From Sphingomonas sp. HMP9 (GTDB lineage Bacteria > Pseudomonadota > Alphaproteobacteria > Sphingomonadales > Sphingomonadaceae): DNA of 64,000 nt. Within the stretch, counting starts at the first letter, position 1; the number at the start of each line of letters is the position of its first letter. Below the pieces are notes generated by a model. It searched no databases and had not been told where the DNA came from. It saw only the letters and a list, made by a program, of their open reading frames with translations. The position numbers and the translations under genes are program-made. The DNA lies in NCBI RefSeq assembly GCF_013374115.1, contig NZ_AP022673.1, positions 2,814,001 to 2,878,000 of the forward strand, written 5' to 3'. Shown in pieces: positions 24,262-33,255 of the stretch.

Positions 24262-26574
24262 ATGGCCAGCCGCGCGCAGCCAGCCTTGTGGCGTGAGACG
24301 GTGAAGGCGGGTGCCGTCCGCAGCGGTGCGCTGATCGCGGCGATCGCGTTGTTCGTCGGCACGCTGCTGATGGCGCTGGCGCTGGCAAGCTATCACCCGA
24401 GCGACCCGGCGCTCAACACCGCGTCGGGCGGGTCGCCGGCCAATCTGATCGGGCCGCCGGGCGCGTGGTTCGCCGATATCGCGCTCACCCTGTTCGGGCC
24501 GGCGGTCGCGCTGATGCTGCCGATCGGACCCATCCTCGGCATGCGGCTATGGCGTGATGCGCCGCTCGGGCATTGGGTGCGGATGGTACGCGGCGCCGCG
24601 ATCGGCGTCGCGCTGATGGCAAGTGCGCTGGCGTTCGTGTCGGGTAGCTCGGTGCTTGCCCTCCCTGCCGGCTGGGGCGGCGTGATCGGCCTGTCGGTCT
24701 CCAGCGCGGTGCACTGGGCGTTGCACTTCATCGGCCAGCCGGTCGCCGAGCTCTGGTCCGCCCGCGCGGTCGGGCTGGTCGCGGCGATCGCCGGCGCGAT
24801 CGTCTGGGGCAAGAGCATCGAGATCGATCTCGGCGAGCGCAAATGGCGCTTTCCCCGCCGCAATCGCACCGAGGCGCTCGGCTATGACGGCTTTGCAGAG
24901 ATCGACGAGGACGACGACGAGCCGCTGACCTTGACGCGCAAACCGGTCGAGCCGCGCGCGGTCGCCGAGCCGGACCCGCGCCCTGCCCCCGTCATCGCCG
25001 ATCGCCAGAACGCGCCGTCGCAGGCCAAGCCCAAGGAGCGCCAGTCGTCGCTCGACCTGCGCGACAACTTCACGCTGCCGAGCCTCGACCTGCTGACACC
25101 CTCGCCGCCGAGCCAGGGCAATGTGATCGACAAGGCGGGCCTCGAGCGCAATGCGCGGCTGCTGGAGAACGTCCTAGACGATTTCCACGTGAAGGGATCG
25201 ATCATCGAGGTGCGGCCCGGCCCGGTAGTGACGATGTACGAGCTGGAGCCCGCGCCTGGCATCAAGGCGAGCCGCGTGATCGCGCTGGCCGACGATATCG
25301 CGCGCAACATGTCCGCGATCTCCGCGCGCGTCGCGGTGATCCCGGGGCGCAACGTGATCGGCATCGAGCTGCCGAATGCGCGGCGCGAGGCGGTTTCGCT
25401 GCATGAGCTCGTCGGCAGCCAGACGTTCGAGGACCAGTCGGCGCAATTGCCGATCATCCTCGGCAAGAACATCGCGGGCGATTCGGTGATCGCCGATCTC
25501 GCGCCGATGCCGCATCTGCTGGTCGCGGGCACCACCGGCTCGGGCAAGTCGGTCGGGCTGAACAGCATGATCCTGTCGCTGTTGTACAAGCTGACACCGA
25601 ACCAGTGCCGGATGATCATGATCGATCCGAAGATGCTCGAGCTGAGCATGTATGACGACATCCCGCACCTGTTGTCACCGGTCGTCACCGATCCGGCCAA
25701 GGCGGTGCGCGCGCTGAAATGGGCGGTCGAGACGATGGAGGATCGCTATCGCCAGATGTCCTCCGTGGGCGTGCGCAGCCTCGCCGGTTTCAATGACAAG
25801 GTGCGTGGCGCCAAGGCGAAGGGGCAGCCGCTCGGGCGGAAGGTGCAGACGGGGTACCACCCCGACACCGGCGCACCGATGTACGAGGAGGAGAAGCTCG
25901 AATACGACGTGCTGCCGCAGATCGTCGTGATCGTCGACGAGCTGGCCGATCTGATGATGACCGCGGGCAAGGAGGTCGAATTCCTGATCCAGCGGCTCGC
26001 GCAGAAGGCGCGTGCGGCGGGCATCCATTTGATCATGGCGACGCAGCGGCCGTCGGTCGATGTCATCACCGGCGTCATCAAGGCCAATCTGCCGACTCGC
26101 ATCAGCTTCCACGTCACGTCGAAGATCGATTCGCGCACCATCCTGGGCGAACAGGGTGCAGAGCAGCTGCTGGGCAAGGGCGACATGCTCTACATGCCGG
26201 GCGGCAAGGGCATCGTCCGCGTCCACGGGCCGTTCGTCACCGATGACGAAGTGCGGCTGGTGGCGGATCACTGGCGCTCGCAGGGGCTGCCCGACTACAT
26301 CTCGTCGGTGACCGAAGAGCCCGAGGAGAGCTTCGCGCTGGAGGGTTCACCGACCGGCGAGGATTCGGCGGAAGACCAGCAATATCGCCAGGCGATCCAG
26401 CTGGTATGCGAGTCGCAGAAAGCGTCGACCTCGTGGCTGCAGCGGCAGTTGCGGATCGGCTACAACTCGGCCGCGCGGTTGATCGAGCGGATGGAGAAGG
26501 ACGGCATCGTCGGTCGGCCCGATCATGTCGGGCGGCGCGAGGTGCTGCGCGATACGGAGGGGCATGCGATCTGA
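24262..26574 (+). CDS. ftsK: DNA translocase FtsK/SpoIIIE
   Basis: A 770-residue FtsK translocase that pumps chromosome termini through the closing septum. The N-terminal fifth carries about four membrane helices (IALFVGTLLMALALASY, then three more to about residue 185). A charged linker leads to the motor (about 290-700): Walker A LLVAGTTGSGKSVGLNS near 425, Walker B IVVIVDELADLMM, and an RQ-type motif. The C-terminal gamma winged helix (QRQLRIGYNSAARLIERME) would recognise KOPS-like DNA. It is shorter than E. coli FtsK mainly in the linker. ATG at 24262 is chosen over a TTG at 24253. Confidence 0.96.
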   Translation: MASRAQPALWRETVKAGAVRSGALIAAIALFVGTLLMALALASYHPSDPALNTASGGSPANLIGPPGAWFADIALTLFGPAVALMLPIGPILGMRLWRDAPLGHWVRMVRGAAIGVALMASALAFVSGSSVLALPAGWGGVIGLSVSSAVHWALHFIGQPVAELWSARAVGLVAAIAGAIVWGKSIEIDLGERKWRFPRRNRTEALGYDGFAEIDEDDDEPLTLTRKPVEPRAVAEPDPRPAPVIADRQNAPSQAKPKERQSSLDLRDNFTLPSLDLLTPSPPSQGNVIDKAGLERNARLLENVLDDFHVKGSIIEVRPGPVVTMYELEPAPGIKASRVIALADDIARNMSAISARVAVIPGRNVIGIELPNARREAVSLHELVGSQTFEDQSAQLPIILGKNIAGDSVIADLAPMPHLLVAGTTGSGKSVGLNSMILSLLYKLTPNQCRMIMIDPKMLELSMYDDIPHLLSPVVTDPAKAVRALKWAVETMEDRYRQMSSVGVRSLAGFNDKVRGAKAKGQPLGRKVQTGYHPDTGAPMYEEEKLEYDVLPQIVVIVDELADLMMTAGKEVEFLIQRLAQKARAAGIHLIMATQRPSVDVITGVIKANLPTRISFHVTSKIDSRTILGEQGAEQLLGKGDMLYMPGGKGIVRVHGPFVTDDEVRLVADHWRSQGLPDYISSVTEEPEESFALEGSPTGEDSAEDQQYRQAIQLVCESQKASTSWLQRQLRIGYNSAARLIERMEKDGIVGRPDHVGRREVLRDTEGHAI

Positions 26575-26615
26575 GGGTGGGCGTCGCTCGTTCAGTTCCT
26601 CGAGATACCCGCATT

Positions 26616-26695
26616 GTTCCCCCGCGAACGCGGGGGGCCAGGAGCCACTGACGCTATCGTCTGGAACCCTGGGCTCCCGCGTTCGCGGGAGAACG
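26616..26695. repeat. Hairpin repeat (CGCGAACGCG family, copy 1)
   Basis: The arm 26616-26642 is an inverted repeat of 26668-26695, each with a nested CCCGCGxxCGCGGG palindrome flanked by GCCCAGG/CCTGGGC. A sister copy lies at 49334-49411. It sits between ftsK and an OprB-type porin and could act as a terminator. Confidence 0.8.
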
Positions 26696-26798
26696 AGGAG
26701 GTCATCGCTCGTTGCGCCAAGCCGATTTCGACAAGGGTTTCGGACGATCGAGGCGCGGTCTACGGGGGAACACAAGTTACGGACGACAGGTGGAATTA

Positions 26799-28184
26799 AT
26801 GCAGTATCGGCGGTTAGGCGTGGCGGCGTTGGCGCTCGCGATATCGGGGCAGGTCTCGGCGCAGGACACCGCCAAGCAGACCCCCGGCAGCACCGCCACC
26901 GACACGCAGCACCGTCCCCGTTCGGGCGTTCGCCGCGACAGCGATCTGTCTCCGTCGGCGCTGACCGCGGATACGCGGCGCACCCCGCCGCCCGGGCTGT
27001 TCGCCGACTGGTTCGATATCCGTAAAAAATTGGCGGATCGCGGCATTGGGCTCAGCGCGCGCTATGCCTCGGAAAGCGGTTATAATTTTTCCGGTGGGGA
27101 CCGGAAATTGCTCCGTGAGACCGGCCAGTTCGACGTCGGCATGTTGCTCGATCTCGACAAGGTCGTCGGACTTCAAGGCGGCGCGTTCCAGGTGACCGTC
27201 ACCTATCGCCGGGGCCGCGATCTCGGCGCCGACGCGAATCTGGGCGTGCTGCAACAGGTGCAGGAGGTCTATGGCCGCGGCCAGACGCTGCGCCTCACGC
27301 AGTTCTGGTACGAGCAGACGCTGGGCGAGAAACTCGAGCTCAAGATCGGACGCACCAATCCCGGCGAGGATTTCGCGGTCTTCTCCTGCTATTTCCAGAA
27401 TCTCAGCTTCTGCGGGGCGCAGCCGGGCAATCTGGTCGGCGATTACTGGCAGAACTGGCCGGTCGGGCAATGGGGGGTGCGGCTGCGTTACGACGTCAAT
27501 GACCATGTCACGGTGAAGACCGCGGCGTATGAGGTGAACCCGCGCAACCTGGAGAAGGACTTCGTGATCGGCCGGTTCCACGGTGCGACCGGCGCGCTGA
27601 TCCCGGTCGAGGCCGAATGGCGGCGCGGCGACGACGATGGCCGGGTCGGCGCGTACAAGGTCGGCGGCTGGGTCAACACGTCGAACGGCGACGACGTGTT
27701 CTACGACGTGAACCGCCAGCCGATCGCGATCACGGGACTCGCTCCGCTCCGCCGCAGCGCGCGCTACGGCGTGTATTTCAACGTGCAGCAGCAGATCACC
27801 GGCACATCGAAAGACGGCAAGTCGGTGACCGGGCTCAGCGTGTTCCTCAACGCGACCCAGGCTGACCGCGCGACCTCGACCACCGACAACCAGATCGCCG
27901 CGGGGCTGTTCTACAAGGGGCTGGTGCCGTGGCGGCCGAACGACATCCTCGGCTTCGGCGTGGCCCGGACCAACGTGAACGGACGCCTCGCCAAGGGCCA
28001 GGCACTCGATCCCACCCGGCCCGCCGTGCAGGATGCGGAATACGCGTCGGAGATTTATTACAGCGTGCATCCGACCAGGTGGCTGGAATTGCGGCCGAAC
28101 GTGCAGTTCATCCACAATCCGGGCGGCGTGCATGACGCCCGCGATGTCGGGGTGCTCGGGTTGAAGGGTGCGATTACGCTGTAG
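26799..28184 (+). CDS. OprB-family carbohydrate-selective porin
   Basis: A 461-residue outer-membrane protein with a signal peptide (MQYRRLGVAALALAISGQVSA). The mature part begins with a Pro/Thr-rich spacer, then FADWFDIRKKLADRGIGLSARY, typical of OprB porins, and continues as a 16-strand-like barrel rich in aromatic-glycine alternations, ending KGAITL. OprB porins pass glucose and related sugars; no sugar transporter genes flank it here. The start at ATG 26799 has GGTGG upstream; the frame is open to 26712 but that extension is arginine-rich. Confidence 0.87.
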   Translation: MQYRRLGVAALALAISGQVSAQDTAKQTPGSTATDTQHRPRSGVRRDSDLSPSALTADTRRTPPPGLFADWFDIRKKLADRGIGLSARYASESGYNFSGGDRKLLRETGQFDVGMLLDLDKVVGLQGGAFQVTVTYRRGRDLGADANLGVLQQVQEVYGRGQTLRLTQFWYEQTLGEKLELKIGRTNPGEDFAVFSCYFQNLSFCGAQPGNLVGDYWQNWPVGQWGVRLRYDVNDHVTVKTAAYEVNPRNLEKDFVIGRFHGATGALIPVEAEWRRGDDDGRVGAYKVGGWVNTSNGDDVFYDVNRQPIAITGLAPLRRSARYGVYFNVQQQITGTSKDGKSVTGLSVFLNATQADRATSTTDNQIAAGLFYKGLVPWRPNDILGFGVARTNVNGRLAKGQALDPTRPAVQDAEYASEIYYSVHPTRWLELRPNVQFIHNPGGVHDARDVGVLGLKGAITL

Positions 28185-28206
28185 GGGAGTCGGTCTTTCC
28201 TCTTCC

Positions 28207-28287
28207 GTCATCCTGACGAAAGTCAGGATTCGGAGTAATATCCGCCGCGCTGCTTGATCCTGGATCCTGACTTTCGTCAGGATGACG
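28207..28287. repeat. Imperfect hairpin repeat, CCTGACgaaaGTCAGG family (copy 2)
   Basis: Arms GTCATCCTGACGAAAGTCAG (28207-28226) and its inverted partner (28261-28287). The arms match those at 20671-20750 almost base for base, while the loops differ, as in a mobile or copied intergenic element. Confidence 0.85.
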
Positions 28288-28387
28288 GGGACTGTGACGG
28301 CGGACGAGCATTCCCACTGAAGTCACGCCGAATTCAGTGGCGGTTCAACCGCGGGGCGGCAATTGTCCGCGCTCCAAGGAGATTTCG

Positions 28388-29017
28388 ATGTTCAATACCC
28401 GCCCCGCGGTGATCGCGACGATCGCCGCTCTCTCGGTTGCCGCACTACCCGCGCCGATCGCCGCACAGGCCACCGGCGATCTAGCCGCCGTGCAGAAGCA
28501 CCTCCAGTCGGTCGAAACGATGACAGCCAGTTTCTCGCAGGCGGATCGCAACGGCAAGGTCCTGACCGGCGTGCTGACGCTGAAGAAGCCCGGCAAGCTG
28601 CGTTTCCAATATGAGAAGGGCGTGCCGATCCTGATCGTCGCGGAGGGCGGCGCGCTGACCTTCATCGATTATTCGGTGAAGCAGGTGCAGCGCTGGCCGA
28701 TCAAGAACTCGCCGCTGGGGGTGCTGCTCGATCCGACGCGCGACATCACGCGCTATGCCAAGCTCGTCCCCGGCTATGACCAGCGAATCGTGTCGGTCGA
28801 GGCGAACGATCCCAAGCACCCCGAATATGGCCGGATCACTTTGGTGTTCGTGCGCAACGCGGGCGCGCCGGGCGGGCTGATGCTGCAGGGCTGGGTCGCG
28901 CTCGACAGCCAGAACAACCGCACGACGATCCGCCTGACCAACCAGAAGTTCGGCGAAGCGGTCAGCGACAACACCTTCCGCTGGAACGATCCGCGCCGCA
29001 CGGGTGGAAGAAAGTAA
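28388..29017 (+). CDS. lolA: LolA-like outer-membrane lipoprotein carrier
   Basis: A 209-residue periplasmic chaperone with a signal peptide (TIAALSVAALPAPIAA). After it comes LQSVETMTASFSQADRNGK, the LolA hallmark, and beta strands of the half-barrel that shields lipoprotein acyl chains between LolCDE and LolB. An AAGGAG site precedes the ATG at 28388. The order ftsK - porin - lolA - xth is part of a conserved neighbourhood. Its lipoprotein clients include LptE and the DUF3576 protein encoded later in this window. Confidence 0.93.
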   Translation: MFNTRPAVIATIAALSVAALPAPIAAQATGDLAAVQKHLQSVETMTASFSQADRNGKVLTGVLTLKKPGKLRFQYEKGVPILIVAEGGALTFIDYSVKQVQRWPIKNSPLGVLLDPTRDITRYAKLVPGYDQRIVSVEANDPKHPEYGRITLVFVRNAGAPGGLMLQGWVALDSQNNRTTIRLTNQKFGEAVSDNTFRWNDPRRTGGRK

Positions 29018-29347
29018 CAAAACTTTCGCGTCATTCATGCAAGCGACAGGTTGCGATCCCTAGAGAGTGGCTCGCGGATGTGAGGCATTCGGGATTTTTC
29101 CCCCTGTTGCCCGGATGGTTTCCCCATATCTTGCCTGCGTGACGAACGCTGAGTTGGCCCTCGCTCCATGCCCCCGGAGCGAGGGTCTTTCGCGTAGAGC
29201 GGCAAGCAAACGCATTTTGCGAGACTCGCTCAAGCGCGGCCGGCGGGCAAAGCCCGTCCGACGACAGCGGCTTTGCCGATAGCATAGCTAGTTAGAAGCC
29301 CACGCCCCTTCCTTGTCCCCACCCCCACGCGACGCTACATCGCGGCG
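29018..29347. other. Intergenic spacer lolA-xth with an intrinsic terminator
   Basis: About 330 bp with no supported ORF. The only clear element is the hairpin at 29158-29190. The 140 bp before it could be a long lolA 3' end or a small RNA; nothing else decides between them. Confidence 0.4.
29158..29190 (+). terminator. Intrinsic terminator after lolA
   Basis: CCCTCGCTCC (29158-29167) pairs with GGAGCGAGGG (29176-29185), a perfect 10-bp stem followed by TCTTT. Confidence 0.8.
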
Positions 29348-30130
29348 GTGAAGATCGTCTCCTGGAACATCAACTCGGTCCGTTTCCGGATCGCCATCGT
29401 CGAGCAGTTCCTGCGTGACGAACACCCCGACATCCTGTGCCTGCAGGAAACCAAGGTCATCGACGGCGACTTCCCGTTGGAAGCGTTCCGCGCGCTCGGC
29501 TACGAGCACATCGTCCTGCACGGCCAGCGCATGCACCACGGCGTCGCGATCCTGAGCCGAGTCCCGATCGTGGAGGACGACCGATTCGACTGGCAGGCGA
29601 ACAGCGAGGCGCGCCACATCGGCGTCCGCCTCGAGAACGGCGTACGGCTCGAGAACGTCTACGTCCCGGCGGGCGGCGACGTGCCCGACCGCGCGGTGAA
29701 CCCGAAGTTCGGCCAGAAGCTCGATTTCATCGACCGCATGACGACCTGGTCGGAGACACTTCCCGGCCCGACGATCCTGGTCGGCGACTTCAACATCGCC
29801 CCGCTCGAATCGGACGTCTGGAGCCACAAGCAGCTGCTCGACGTCGTCAGCCACACCCCGATCGAGGTCGACGCGCTCGCCAAGTTGCAGGCAGCGGGCG
29901 ACTGGGTCGATCTCGGCCGCCGCTTCCACCCCGCCCCCGCCCGCCTGTTCACGTGGTGGAGCTACCGCGCAAAGGACTGGGCGGCATCGGACCGCGGGCG
30001 GCGGCTCGATCACATGTGGGCGACCGGTGCGGCGGCCGAAGCGGCGGTGTCGCACCACGTCTACGAACGCTGCCGGAGTTGGCTGAAGCCCTCCGACCAC
30101 GTCCCGATCATGACCGAGTTCGCGTTTTGA
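29348..30130 (+). CDS. xth: Exodeoxyribonuclease III (AP endonuclease)
   Basis: A 260-residue Xth-type AP endonuclease of base-excision repair. It begins MKIVSWNINSVRFR and shows the metal and catalytic motifs LQETK, RMHHGVAILSR, GDFNIAPLE and PSDHVPI. Length and motif order match the ExoIII family, and no truncation is seen. The GTG start at 29348 is read from the family alignment. The TGA stop overlaps the ribA TTG start by 4 bp, coupling repair and riboflavin genes, a common alphaproteobacterial order. Confidence 0.96.
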   Translation: MKIVSWNINSVRFRIAIVEQFLRDEHPDILCLQETKVIDGDFPLEAFRALGYEHIVLHGQRMHHGVAILSRVPIVEDDRFDWQANSEARHIGVRLENGVRLENVYVPAGGDVPDRAVNPKFGQKLDFIDRMTTWSETLPGPTILVGDFNIAPLESDVWSHKQLLDVVSHTPIEVDALAKLQAAGDWVDLGRRFHPAPARLFTWWSYRAKDWAASDRGRRLDHMWATGAAAEAAVSHHVYERCRSWLKPSDHVPIMTEFAF

Positions 30131-31170
30131 ATCCGCGCGCGGCGGCCCGCGCTGTCGATGCGTTGCGACGCGGCTGGCCGATCGCGATCGACGGGCTCGT
30201 GCTCCTCGCGGTCGAAACGGCGGACGCGGAGCGACTGGCGGCGTTCGATCCCGAAGCGAATGGCGGTGTGCTGATCTCGTCAGGCCGCGCGGCAACGTTG
30301 AAGCTTGCGAACCAGCTTGCGGCGGCGGATCCGACCGAGCCGGTGCTCGTCGATCGCGCGCCCTGGATCGATTTCGCCGCCGCGACCGCGCTGGCCGATC
30401 CGCAGTTCGATCTGGCCACTCCGCTCAAGGGTCCGTTCCGCACGCTCCCGGTGACCGATCCCGACGCCGCGGCTGCGGCCTTGCGCCTTGCGAGGATTGC
30501 CGGACTCCTGCCTGCCTTCTTCCTCGGCACCGGCGAACCCGAAGTCCGCATAAGCACCGCAGACATAGACGCGCACGAAGACGCGACGCGGCTGACCCTC
30601 GCAACCCGCGCGCGCCTCCCGGTAGAGGGTGCGGAGGACGCCGAGATCGTCGCATTCCGCAGCCCCGAAAGCGCGGACGAGCATATCGCGCTGCTGATCG
30701 GCCAGCCCAATGGCCAGCCCCCACTGGTCCGCCTGCACAGCGAATGCCTAACGGGCGACGTGCTTGGCAGCCTTAAATGCGATTGCGGGCCGCAGTTGCA
30801 TGCCGCGATCCACGCGATCCGACATAGCGGCTGGGGTATCCTGCTCTATCTTCGCCAGGAGGGGCGCGGGATCGGACTGGTCAACAAGCTGCGCGCCTAT
30901 GCATTGCAGGACCAGGGTTTCGATACGGTCGACGCGAACACGCGGCTTGGCTTCGCCGTCGATGCGCGCGATTTCGGGGTGGCGGCGCGGATGCTGACGT
31001 TGCTCGGGCAGCGCGAAATTCGGTTGCTGACGAACAATCCGGCGAAAGTAGCGGGGCTCGAGGCCGCGGGCGTGACGGTGATCGAGCGTGTGCCGCACTT
31101 CCTCCCATCCAACCCGCACAATGCGCAGTATCTCGCGACCAAGCGCGACCGCACGGGGCACCAGTTCTGA
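30127..31170 (+). CDS. ribA: GTP cyclohydrolase II
   Basis: A 347-residue RibA-type enzyme that opens GTP to start riboflavin synthesis. The C-terminal half carries VRLHSECLTGDVLGSLKC-DC, the C-x10-C-x-C zinc site, and RQEGRGIGLVNKLRAYALQD, the catalytic loop. The N-terminal ~150 residues are a divergent extension, possibly remnant of a RibB-like domain. The TTG start at 30127 overlaps the xth stop (TTGA). The downstream DUF218 gene begins at or just after its stop. A CTG start is possible for the neighbour. Confidence 0.94.
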   Translation: MNPRAAARAVDALRRGWPIAIDGLVLLAVETADAERLAAFDPEANGGVLISSGRAATLKLANQLAAADPTEPVLVDRAPWIDFAAATALADPQFDLATPLKGPFRTLPVTDPDAAAAALRLARIAGLLPAFFLGTGEPEVRISTADIDAHEDATRLTLATRARLPVEGAEDAEIVAFRSPESADEHIALLIGQPNGQPPLVRLHSECLTGDVLGSLKCDCGPQLHAAIHAIRHSGWGILLYLRQEGRGIGLVNKLRAYALQDQGFDTVDANTRLGFAVDARDFGVAARMLTLLGQREIRLLTNNPAKVAGLEAAGVTVIERVPHFLPSNPHNAQYLATKRDRTGHQF

Positions 31171-31202
31171 CCGATATCCCGCCCTCCCGCCGCCTGATCG
31201 TC

Positions 31203-31682
31203 GTGTTCGGTGCGGCCGTTCGTCCCGATGGCAGCCCGAGCCCGACCCTGGCCCGCCGCATCGCGTTCGCCGCTGCGGCGGCCGCGCGCTACGTCGATGC
31301 GGACCTGTTCTGCTCGGGTGCCAAGGGGACCCACGGGCCTTCGGAAGCGTCCGTGATGGCCGACGTGCTGGCCGAGACGGTCGACCGCTCGCGTATCCAT
31401 CTCGACGAAGCGAGCGTGGATACGTTGCAGAGCGTCGTGGCAGCGACCGCATTCGCGCGTGCGGGCGAGTATGCGCAGTGCATGATCTGCACCGACGCCT
31501 ATCACCAGCCGCGCATCCGCATGCTGTTCGCGATGCTCGGCATGCCGGCGAGCGCGATCCACGTGCCGCATGGCGGGAGCCGACGGTACCAACTCAAGAT
31601 GCGGACGCGCGAGGCCGCGGCGATCCCCTATGATCTGGTGGCAGGGGTTGGTGCGATCTGGCGGCGGAAGCGGGGCAACTAG
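31203..31682 (+). CDS. DUF218/YdcF-like protein
   Basis: A 159-residue product if started at GTG 31203; the DUF218 opening LIVVFGAAVRPDG suggests a true start at CTG 31167, giving about 171 residues and overlapping the ribA stop (CTGA). The LFCSGAKGTHGPSEASVM and STxT-like segments fit the YdcF/SanA/ElyC family, proposed S-adenosylmethionine- or nucleotide-related and involved in envelope biology. No signal peptide is present. It is probably in the xth-ribA operon. Function is unknown. Confidence 0.82.
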   Translation: MFGAAVRPDGSPSPTLARRIAFAAAAAARYVDADLFCSGAKGTHGPSEASVMADVLAETVDRSRIHLDEASVDTLQSVVAATAFARAGEYAQCMICTDAYHQPRIRMLFAMLGMPASAIHVPHGGSRRYQLKMRTREAAAIPYDLVAGVGAIWRRKRGN

Positions 31683-31722
31683 TCGCCGCGGACGCATTGA
31701 GTTTACGTATTCCTCGAGCGGG

Positions 31723-31828
31723 CACCTCCCCGGCGAAGGCCGGGGTCCAGTTGGGAAGGCCGATGTAACGAAGGTCCATCTGCCGTTATTGCCGTTCCCC
31801 AACTGGACCCCGGCCTTCGCCGGGGGGG
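31723..31828. repeat. Long hairpin repeat at a convergent junction
   Basis: CACCTCCCCGGCGAAGGCCG (31723-31742) begins a 35-bp arm that continues through CAGTTGGGAA; 31794-31828 is its inverted complement. It lies between the DUF218 gene (plus) and the HAD hydrolase gene (minus), where it could terminate both transcripts. Confidence 0.85.
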
Positions 31829-31890
31829 ATGTAGCTATCGGAACGGAATACTGGCTGGCTTGTCCCTGACTTCAAGAACCGGGATCCAGC

Positions 31891-32565
31891 TTATCCGATC
31901 AACCGCGCGACGTCCTCGAAACTCTCCGCCAGCGCATCCACACCGATCGCCTTGAGCCGCGCACCATGCTCGGCGTTGCAGTGCGATCCAGCAGACAAGC
32001 CAATGACATACCCCCCCGAGGCAACCGCGCCGGTCGCCCCCACCGGCGAGTCCTCAAGGATCGCCGTCCGCGCGATATCGACGCCAAGTTGCCGCGCCCC
32101 GAACAGGTACAGGTCGGGTGCGGGCTTGCCGTTCGTGACGTGTTCGCTGCCGCTGTAGAGGTGGTCGCCGAACGCATCGCGCAGGCCGATATGCTCCAGA
32201 TGCCGCGCGATCCAGCTGACCGGGCTCGACGAGACGATCGCCTTGGGCAGGTCCGCCGGGAGCGAGCGGACGAACGCCACCGCGCCCTCGATCGCGTCGA
32301 CGCCCGCGGCCATGACGCGGTCGTCCTCGGCCTTGCGCGCGGCGTAGAAGTCATCGGGGAGTGGCCGGTCTATCCAGCGCTCGATCGCGTCGATGAACTG
32401 CGGCCCGGCAAGCCCCATGAAGTTCGCCATCGACTCGTCGGCAGTGGTCGGATGCCCGGCGGCGGTGAGCCATTCGGCGATGTGTCGGTTGCCGACGGCT
32501 TCGCTGTCGATCAGCACCCCGTCGAAGTCGAACAGCAACGCGTCAAACCGTACCGCAATGCTCAT
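31891..32565 (-). CDS. HAD-superfamily hydrolase (beta-phosphoglucomutase-like)
   Basis: A 224-residue HAD phosphatase of the subfamily IA type. Motif I is LLFDFDGVLIDSE with the nucleophile Asp14, motif II is VSSSPVSW, motif III Lys lies in TNGKPAPDLYL, and motif IV is AILEDSPVGATG. Cap domain I (helical) falls about residues 20-85. The family includes sugar-phosphate phosphatases and mutases; this member's substrate is unknown. Its ATG overlaps the YggS gene stop by 4 bp, so the two are coupled. Confidence 0.92.
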   Translation of the reverse strand: MSIAVRFDALLFDFDGVLIDSEAVGNRHIAEWLTAAGHPTTADESMANFMGLAGPQFIDAIERWIDRPLPDDFYAARKAEDDRVMAAGVDAIEGAVAFVRSLPADLPKAIVSSSPVSWIARHLEHIGLRDAFGDHLYSGSEHVTNGKPAPDLYLFGARQLGVDIARTAILEDSPVGATGAVASGGYVIGLSAGSHCNAEHGARLKAIGVDALAESFEDVARLIG

Positions 32566-33233
32566 GCGCCGGTCCCCCGCGCGCCGAATAACGCGCTACC
32601 GATCCGAACGTGAGTCGCGCCGATCGTCACCGCGGTCTCGAAATCGTCCGACATGCCCATGCTGAGCCCGGTCAGCTCATGATCGCGCGCAAGCTGCGCC
32701 AACAGCGCGAAATACGGCGCCGGCTCGATATCGGCGGGGGGCAGGCACATCAGCCCCGCGATCGGCAAGCCGGCGGCGCGGGCCTGTTCCACCAGCGCAG
32801 GCAGGTCCGCGATCGCGCAGCCACCCTTTTGCGGTTCGTCGCCTATGTTGACCTGGAGGAAGCAGTCCGGCCGGCGATCGCCTGCCGCCATCGCCTTGCC
32901 CAGCGCCTCGACCAGCGACGGGCGATCGACCGCGTGGATGCAATCGAACAGCGCCACCGCCTCGGCCGCCTTGTTCGACTGGAGCTGGCCAATCAGGTGG
33001 AGTTCGACGTCGGGATATGTCTCGCGCAACGCCGGCCATTTCTCCGCCGTCTCCTGAACGCGGTTTTCGCCGAACACGCGCTGGCCTTGTTCGAGCAGCG
33101 GCGCGATCGCGGCGGCGGGGTGCGTCTTGGAGACCGCGATCAGCGTCACGTCTTCCGCGCGGCGATCGGCGATGTCGGCGGCCTTGGCGATCCGGGTGCG
33201 GATGGACTCGAGCGGCGTGGTGTCAGATGTCAT
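32562..33233 (-). CDS. YggS/PLPBP pyridoxal-phosphate homeostasis protein
   Basis: A 223-residue PLP-binding protein of the YggS family, which carries pyridoxal 5'-phosphate in a TIM barrel and manages vitamin B6 balance. It shows LIAVSKTHP, with the PLP-binding lysine, VFGENRVQE, HLIGQLQSNK and a glycine-serine phosphate loop GLSMGMSDDFETA. No catalytic activity is known for the family. The ATG at 33233 overlaps the ThiE gene's region on the opposite strand. It is coupled with the downstream HAD gene. Confidence 0.94.
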   Translation of the reverse strand: MTSDTTPLESIRTRIAKAADIADRRAEDVTLIAVSKTHPAAAIAPLLEQGQRVFGENRVQETAEKWPALRETYPDVELHLIGQLQSNKAAEAVALFDCIHAVDRPSLVEALGKAMAAGDRRPDCFLQVNIGDEPQKGGCAIADLPALVEQARAAGLPIAGLMCLPPADIEPAPYFALLAQLARDHELTGLSMGMSDDFETAVTIGATHVRIGSALFGARGTGA

Positions 33234-33255
33234 GGCCCGCGCTATAGGCAGCGCC

